DNA from: Bolinopsis microptera
Lineage: Eukaryota; Ctenophora; Tentaculata; Lobata; Bolinopsidae
Assembly: GCF_026151205.1 (NCBI RefSeq)
Contig: NW_026971955.1
Coordinates: 1 to 14,339, forward strand
Direction: 5' to 3'
Length of the DNA stretch: 14,339 bases
In this document: in pieces, positions 10,961 through 14,339 of the stretch
Layout of the letters: every line of letters starts with the position of its first letter
Numbering within the stretch: the first letter of the stretch is position 1
Program-made: the position numbers and the translations under genes
The notes under the pieces: model-generated
What the model was told of the DNA's origin: nothing
Databases searched by the model: none
Seen by the model: only the letters and a program-made list of their open reading frames with translations

Positions 10961-11041
10961 TCATACGTCGTATGACCTGCCGCGCACGAGTGCGCGGCTT
11001 CCCCTGTATCGTGAAACGACCGTGGGGGTCACGACGTGATA
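10961..11041. repeat. Cluster of three short dyad symmetries
   Basis: Three inverted repeats follow one another. TCATAC and GTATGA flank GTC at 10961-10975. CCGCGCAC and GTGCGCGG flank GA at 10980-10997, a perfect 8-bp stem. A looser dyad, TATCGTGA at 11007-11014 against TCACGACGTGATA at 11029-11041, completes the set. Together they occupy about 80 bases. They could fold as hairpins in RNA or single-stranded DNA, or be binding sites. No known element is assigned. Confidence 0.65.
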
Positions 11042-11107
11042 CAAAGCGTACCCAATTATTGCAGCATCTGGTACCATCTTCTGAAACCCAGCAGACAGCT
11101 GGCCCAG

Positions 11108-11187
11108 AGTTACTGCGCGGCGCTCAGCCTGTCATTCCGCCGAATCTTTATATGTTTATGAACATAATAGCCTGCGGTCCCCAGGTA
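11108..11187 (+). repeat. Diverged direct repeat, copy 1
   Basis: This segment aligns with 12097-12175 in the same orientation. Shared words include ATGTTT.TGAA.AT, AGCCTG.GGT and CAGGTA, as well as CGCGCT-like and CCGC words further left. Copy 1 and copy 2 differ by many substitutions and a few small gaps. The conserved stretch does not keep one open reading frame across both copies, which argues for a non-coding repeat. Confidence 0.6.
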
Positions 11188-11240
11188 AGCCCAGAGAAAC
11201 GATTATTCAAAACCTAACCTTTTAATTTGATTCTCCAAAT

Positions 11241-11304
11241 GCGCTACTTCGAAGCACTTGCCTCGGGCCATTTCGAGAAGAAAGCGGCGCGCGCTACTTC
11301 GAAG
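11241..11304 (+). repeat. Direct repeat GCGCTACTTCGAAG, 50 bp apart
   Basis: GCGCTACTTCGAAG occurs at 11241-11254 and again at 11291-11304. Each contains the TTCGAA palindrome. The sequence between them (CACTTGCCTCGGGCCATT and following) has a related TTCGAGAAG word. The pair lies just upstream of the 189-bp mosaic and may belong to the same repeat family. Confidence 0.65.
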
Positions 11305-11330
11305 AAATTTAGACGAGTAACATTCGTCAA

Positions 11331-11980
11331 TCCCAACCGTAACCCTAACCCAATTCTTAACAAAACCATTTGCTGAAACCTTAACCCTAAAGAAGAAATT
11401 AGATTAACTTCCTTATAGGATGATGTTTAATCACTCTACACTCGACTGTCACGTGACTTTTTCAACCCGTTCTCTAGCTGGTTCTGAACGACTTTTCGAA
11501 ACCCTAACCTTCTAATCTGATCCCAACCCTAACCCTAACCCAATCCTTAACAAAAACGTATGCTGAAACCCTAACCCTAACGAGAAATTAGACTAACTTC
11601 CTTATACGGTCATATCACGTGATCGATACAGTTTTTCGCCAATATCTCGTCAGGAGAGCATTTTAACCCTATGGGATGATTCGGAATCAGCGTCCGAAAA
11701 TAAATCCATTGAAGTTGGTTACAACCATCGGGGGGCCCTTTTAGAACAATCTCGAAGATCGACTGTAAAGTGATTTAGCACGCTCGTTCCTTATACGGTC
11801 ATATCACATGATCGAGACAGTTTTTCGCCAATATCTCGTCAGGGGAGCATTTTAACCCTATGTCATGGGGTGATTTGGAATCAGCGTCCGAAAATACATC
11901 GATTAAAGTTGGTTTTAACTGTCGGGGGCCCTTTTAGAACAATCTCGAAAATCGAATTTAAAGTGATTTAGCACGCTTGC
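11331..11980 (+). repeat. Mosaic of ~189-bp tandem repeats with CCCTAA motifs
   Basis: The anchor TTCCTTATA occurs at 11409, 11598 and 11787, exactly 189 bases apart each time. The first two anchors share their left sides: 11331-11420 matches 11521-11610, including TCCCAACC.TAACCCTAACCC and the GAAATTAGA.TAACTTCC part. The last two share their right sides: 11598-11786 matches 11787-11979, including CAGTTTTTCGCCAATATCTC, GGAATCAGCGTCCGAAAATA and TGATTTAGCACGCT. Copies carry CACGTGA, CACGTGA and CACATGA at the same relative place. A fragment of the same family (AACCTAACCTTTTAATTTGA) lies at 11211. Two to three telomere-like CCCTAA units recur inside. The array looks like staggered duplications of a satellite-like monomer. 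Confidence 0.8.
11448..11457. repeat. GTCACGTGAC palindrome (E-box core) inside repeat copy
   Basis: This ten-base palindrome contains CACGTG. The next copy has ATCACGTGAT at 11614-11623, and the third has ATCACATGAT near 11803, where one base breaks the core. CACGTG is a known bHLH-type binding core, but nothing here shows that it is used. Confidence 0.45.
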
Positions 11981-12080
11981 GCTCATCCCAGATTGTCATT
12001 ATGCTTGATTCACGATGTCAATCCTTCGCATTTTGCCGATCTGCATAAGTTGTTATGTGGTTGCGAGAAGCAGTATTGGA

Positions 12081-12092
12081 TGCGCGCGCGCG
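12081..12092. repeat. Alternating TG/CG tract
   Basis: TGCGCGCGCGCG is a 12-base alternating purine-pyrimidine run, a sequence type able to adopt Z-DNA. It lies just before the second copy of the diverged direct repeat. No function can be read from it. Confidence 0.5.
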
Positions 12093-12096
12093 ACCC

Positions 12097-12175
12097 AGTA
12101 GTGCATCGCGCTTCAACATTTTGCCGCATCATTAATGTTTGTGAATATTACAGCCTGGGGTTGCACCTCAGGTAT
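12097..12175 (+). repeat. Diverged direct repeat, copy 2
   Basis: This is the partner of 11108-11187, about 990 bases downstream and in the same orientation. It ends with AGCCTGGGGTTGCACCTCAGG, in which CCTGGGGTTGCACCTCAGG can pair with itself. A 61-codon frame (11993-12178) covers it, but the matching bases of copy 1 are read in a different frame, so I do not call a gene. Confidence 0.55.
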
Positions 12176-12233
12176 TGAATGGGCTTGAATTGAACCGTCG
12201 TGTTATTACTATAAAAATCTCTTAAGTTCAAGA

Positions 12234-12267
12234 AGAAAACAACAATTTCAAGAAAACAACAATTTCA
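12234..12267 (+). repeat. 17-bp perfect tandem duplication
   Basis: AGAAAACAACAATTTCA occurs twice, back to back. A recent slippage event is the likely origin. Confidence 0.85.
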
Positions 12268-12393
12268 TTTAGTATCAGTTAAAGCAAACAATGGATTAAT
12301 GGATGATACTCGTGAAATATTTGTCCCAACTCGGCGCGCGTCCTGGTAGGTTATAAACCTAGAAACAATGGACGAAAATATATTTTATCTTAC

Positions 12394-12726
12394 TATATAT
12401 AAAGCGAGACGATATATATGGATGTGTTTATCCGTACCATTTTACTGACACCACGGAGCCAACTTTAACGCGACTTTCCGCAAAAACTGTAAAAGATATG
12501 CAACTGAAACTTTTTTTGACTGGGTCAAATGCTTTAATGGCCTTTAATGTTTAAATCAGCATGAATAAATAAAAAATAGGCCAAGGAATAGGAGTTTTTA
12601 AACCAAAAATGTGGACCCCCAAGTGGTGTCAAAAACGCAAATTAAATAGGTAATAATTATTTTAGTCTCTTGAGTCTTGACACCATTTTAGGGTTATACG
12701 AGTTCCTGCTAGTATATATAACTAGC
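12394..12726 (+). mobile_element. Candidate non-autonomous Helentron-like element
   Basis: The left end, CTATATATAAAGCGAGAC, followed by a GT-rich ATGGATGTGTTTATCCGTAC stretch, resembles the start of many animal Helentron/HINE elements (TATATATAAAAGCGAAA followed by TGTCTG- or GTGTG-type sequence). The right end, TTCCTGCTAGTATATATA, resembles their AACGGCTAGT(T/A)TATATA-type end. Internal inverted repeats fit this class: TGACACCAC (12446-12454) pairs with GTGGTGTCA (12623-12631), and TGGTGTCAA (12624-12632) pairs with TTGACACCA (12677-12685) near the right end. GCTAGT/ACTAGC (12708-12726) adds a terminal hairpin. The element is only ~330 bases and has no open frame for Rep/helicase, so it would depend on another copy. 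Family resemblance is from memory of consensus ends, so exact borders are uncertain. Confidence 0.5.
12677..12726 (+). other. Right-end hairpin region of the Helentron-like element
   Basis: TTGACACCA closes a stem with 12624-12632. It is followed by GGGTTATACGAGTTCCT and then by the 6-bp hairpin GCTAGT-ATATATA-ACTAGC. A hairpin just before the 3' terminus is a known trait of Helitron-group elements. Whether ACTAGC is element or flank cannot be decided from one copy. Confidence 0.4.
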
Positions 12727-12807
12727 ACAAACGTTGACCAGATATCTTAGGGGACTTGGAGTAGCAAGAGAGTGACTAGAAGTTATATATGTACCTTTTA
12801 CAAAAAT

Positions 12808-12902
12808 CCCGGGTGATCCTAGGTGATACAGGATCGGAGAGTGCAGACCGTAAAGTTAAGCACCCACCCTTGCCTCCTGAATTATTGGTTGGATAAAAAT
12901 GT
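12808..12902 (+). pseudogene. Possible 5S rRNA-derived remnant
   Basis: AAAGTTAAGCA (about 12851-12861) matches the start of the 5S internal promoter box A region (GAAGTTAAGCA in many invertebrates). TTATTGGTTGGAT, about 30 bases on, resembles the 5S box C (TTAGTACTTGGAT). A GGATC word precedes them. Further left, GGGTGATCCTAGGTGATACAGG resembles the 3' part of 5S (GGGTGACCGCCTGGGAATAC), which would suggest a rearranged or dimeric remnant, as in 5S-derived SINEs. The distance from box A to box C is about six bases longer than in a normal 5S gene, the 5' third is not recognisable and there is no clear T terminator. It is not a working 5S gene, and chance similarity remains possible. Confidence 0.3.
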
Positions 12903-12980
12903 ATGCAAACTTGGTCGTTTATACTCTAAGTCCATTTGTTAAAAGAAGTAGTATTATTTATGTCTGCAGTTGGTTTCATT

Positions 12981-13030
12981 CAATAATAACAATATCAATA
13001 TAATCAATATTAATATCAATATCAATATCA
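12981..13030 (+). repeat. ATATCA-type microsatellite
   Basis: Imperfect AATATC/ATATCA hexamer repeats (AATATCAATATAATCAATAT and following) end in three perfect ATATCA-like units near 13015-13030. It is a simple sequence repeat. Confidence 0.8.
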
Positions 13031-13346
13031 GACTAAACTATCGAATAAATAAATTATCAAATACTAATTATTAATTCGTCCTGATAAGAAATTTATAAAT
13101 TAATTTCATTAAAACATTACATCAAGATAAGAGGTTAAAAACGCCCAAAATAGAGCTTTTCAGTCTATAGTACAATCATGAAAGTGATAGTAAGTGTATG
13201 CCGCTGCAATAAGATTAGATTACTGCAATTTAAAATTGATTGGAGTATCTTTTGAATCAGCAGCCTGTAATTGTATTAATAGTGCTTTGGTTCTCAATTT
13301 TATCAAGTTACCTTAAGAACGACAAATTTAGTCTACCCTAAATTAA
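13031..13346. other. AT-rich DNA, no gene recognised
   Basis: I see no reading frame, RNA or repeat of note. Sequence quality looks ordinary. Confidence 0.5.
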
Positions 13347-13394
13347 GTCAAACTTTTGACCAAAATTGTTGTCAAACTTTTGACCAAAATTGTT
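13347..13394 (+). repeat. 24-bp perfect tandem duplication
   Basis: GTCAAACTTTTGACCAAAAT plus TGTT occurs twice in direct succession (13347-13370 and 13371-13394). Each copy contains GTCAAA-CT-TTTGAC, a 6-bp dyad with a two-base spacer, so the duplication creates two adjacent hairpins. Related ACCAAAAT words recur at about 13438 and in the 13837-13884 repeat. Confidence 0.85.
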
Positions 13395-13836
13395 GTAAAC
13401 CAAGGCTAAATTTTACGGTGACTAATTTTAAAGCAGACCAAAATTTCAGTAGAGCATATATGACATGAATATTGAATATTATTAAGCTTACATTGATTAT
13501 AGGGCTTTATAATTAATATAATGACATCACCTACTGCACAAAACCGTACCAAAGTCCTATTGCACTTAAAGGGTTAGAGCTCCTCTTGGACATTACATTT
13601 TTAATCCGATCTATCCCAATGCATGCTCTGTTGAAACAGCTGAAGGATCATATCGACATAAACTGCGTCGTACCGACAGAAATGGTAAAGTCGAAATAGG
13701 ATGAAAAAGAAACTGAACAGTGTACTGAAGAACTTAGTGATACAGAGTCACAAACTCTAGATCTGATGTTATTGAAATTCCTGAGTAATGCATTGCAGTT
13801 TAATCTGTAATGCTCAGACGGGGTAGACGAAATGTT
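13395..13836. other. AT-rich DNA, no gene recognised
   Basis: No gene is recognised. The minus-strand frame at 13648-13959 overlaps the reverse-transcriptase fragment in another frame and runs on through its presumed 3' tail. Its product is serine-rich with no resemblance I can name, so I treat it as a shadow. Confidence 0.5.
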
Positions 13837-13884
13837 ATGGTAACCAAAATTATGGTAACCAAATTTATTGTGGACCAAATTTAT
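13837..13884 (-). repeat. ~15-bp repeats, candidate 3' tail of the retrotransposon
   Basis: On the plus strand ATGGTAACCAAAATT (13837-13851) is followed by ATGGTAACCAAATTT (13852-13866), then by a diverged ATTGTGGACCAAATTT unit and a trailing ATTGG. Read on the minus strand they lie just after the stop codon of the reverse-transcriptase fragment, with about 25 bases between. CR1/Jockey-group elements are known to end in short tandem repeats rather than a long poly-A, so this may be the element's 3' end. Confidence 0.5.
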
Positions 13885-13907
13885 TGGCCCTAAGGTAATG
13901 GAAGTTT

Positions 13908-14216
13908 CTAGGCAATTGCTTGAAGTGAGAATTTTTTTATAAACATACGGTCGTTCCAAAGCTTGGCTGCATTGAACAAAAAGGTATTTGATTTATTTAG
14001 AAGAATAACTGTTAGACTCGTTGTACGGTTTGAAATGTTGATGGCCTCATAAAGGGAGTATGGGCAGTGATACTTGATAATCTTAGAGAATTCTGAAATG
14101 CAGTGGTACTTGAACAAGTTTTGGACCGTTAGAATTTTTAGTCTATTAAAAATGGGTTTTTTATGCTCCTTCTCAAAGTGTTTATGGCCTAATCTTTGCA
14201 TGCCATATGGTCTGTT
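13908..14216 (-). pseudogene. C-terminal fragment of a Jockey/CR1-type non-LTR retrotransposon reverse transcriptase
   Basis: The frame is open from 14216 to a stop at 13908 on the minus strand; the first ATG is at 14201, giving 97 residues, but a true start would lie far upstream in a full-length ORF2. Counting from that ATG, HFEKEHKKPIFNRLKILTVQNLFKYH (residues 8-33) fits the post-catalytic thumb region of CR1/Jockey-group enzymes (H..PLF..L.ILT...L). KIIKYHCPYSL (40-50) fits the following helix, and TFLFNAAKLWND (73-84) fits the highly typical F..AAK.WN motif near the C-terminus. The catalytic FADD region is absent, and an in-frame TGA at 14217-14219 interrupts the frame immediately upstream, so the copy is dead. 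Downstream lies a candidate short-repeat tail. Family-level identity is well supported; the exact clade is not. Confidence 0.72.
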
Positions 14217-14219
14217 TCA

Positions 14220-14339
14220 TTGATTTTCTTGTTTCATTTTTTTTAAAGCAATTTATAATTTTTCAATAGAAAACGTCAAACAGTAATATACCATTCCCCA
14301 AATTTAAAACAAGTGAAAAAATTGGCCCCGAGCCAAACC
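14220..14339 (-). mobile_element. Possible upstream continuation of the retrotransposon, degraded
   Basis: Directly upstream of the reverse-transcriptase fragment on the minus strand, TTGGGGAATGGT (about 14293-14304) would encode a LGNG word that may correspond to the WGN motif preceding the Q.RA.RII segment in this family. It is broken by stops, and A/T runs replace the expected codons. From about 14285 the sequence again shows C, A and G blocks like the first 10 kb, so consensus errors may explain part of the damage. The assignment rests mainly on position. Confidence 0.3.

Larger units (their letters stand above)
10800..11190. other. GC-richer, dyad-rich block, probably part of a repeat
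   Basis: Base composition rises sharply in G and C against the AT-rich flanks and CpG is frequent. A plus-strand frame stays open from 10660 to 11217 (185 codons), but it starts in AT-rich DNA and crosses the composition change. Its product shows no domain I recognise, and the homologous copy at 12097-12175 is not open in the same frame over its length. I therefore treat the block as non-coding repeat sequence. The right end (11108-11187) is a diverged copy of 12097-12175, and GCCTGCGGTCCCCAGGTAAG at 11170 looks like a splice donor context, although nothing else supports an exon. Confidence 0.45.

Noticed and set aside
10660-11217. 185-codon open frame on the plus strand
   Set aside because: It begins in AT-rich DNA and runs into a CpG-rich repeat block. 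No domain is recognised, and the homologous repeat copy at 12097-12175 is open in a different frame. Chance openness in a repeat is the simpler explanation, though RNA-seq could overturn this.
11521-11582. True telomere
   Set aside because: Only two to three CCCTAA units occur at a time, embedded in other sequence. A chromosome end would carry a long continuous array.
12145-12175. tRNA-like B box in GGGGTTGCACCTCAGG
   Set aside because: Agreement with GGTTCGANNCC is partial, no A box is seen upstream at a proper distance and no cloverleaf can be formed.
11993-12178. 61-codon open frame over the second direct-repeat copy
   Set aside because: It is short, and its frame does not correspond to that of the related copy at 11108-11187, so there is no sign of protein-level conservation.
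13648-13959. 103-codon minus-strand frame
   Set aside because: It overlaps the reverse-transcriptase fragment out of frame and runs through the short-repeat tail. It has no recognisable domain.

Overview
The window looks like a stretch of a repeat-rich eukaryotic nuclear genome, most likely an invertebrate animal. The pointers are a decayed non-LTR retrotransposon reverse-transcriptase tail, a short element with Helentron-like ends, a possible 5S rRNA-derived sequence, many minisatellites and no compact gene layout. The animal assignment is inferred from element types only. I see no intact host gene, no bacterial-type operon, no CRISPR array and no convincing tRNA.

Two sequence textures meet here. 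Positions 1 to about 10,020 are written almost entirely in homopolymer blocks (runs of A, C, G or T, often as adjacent complementary pairs such as GGGGCCCC or AAAATTTT), with C or G tracts of 20 or more. This is how an unpolished or collapsed-repeat long-read consensus looks, so reading frames in it cannot be trusted and I annotate none as genes. Tandem arrays still show through: a ~33-bp array (1-926), ~58-bp units (2104-2375), ~36-bp units (4512-4700), ~43-bp units (about 7700-8080) and a second ~58-bp family (8486-8640).

A perfect 46-bp palindrome (10022-10067) sits at the switch to ordinary-looking sequence. From 10,068 to about 14,285 the order is: AT-rich DNA without a gene; a GC-richer, dyad-rich block (about 10,800-11,190); a mosaic of ~189-bp tandem repeats with telomere-like CCCTAA motifs (about 11,200-11,980); a diverged second copy of part of the first block (12097-12175); a ~330-bp Helentron-like non-autonomous element (about 12,394-12,726); a weak 5S-like segment; microsatellites; and, on the minus strand, the C-terminal part of a Jockey/CR1-type reverse-transcriptase ORF with a candidate short-repeat 3' tail (13837-14216). 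The last ~50 bases return to the homopolymer texture.

Nothing here works together as a functional gene set. The interest lies in the repeat architecture and in the assembly boundary.
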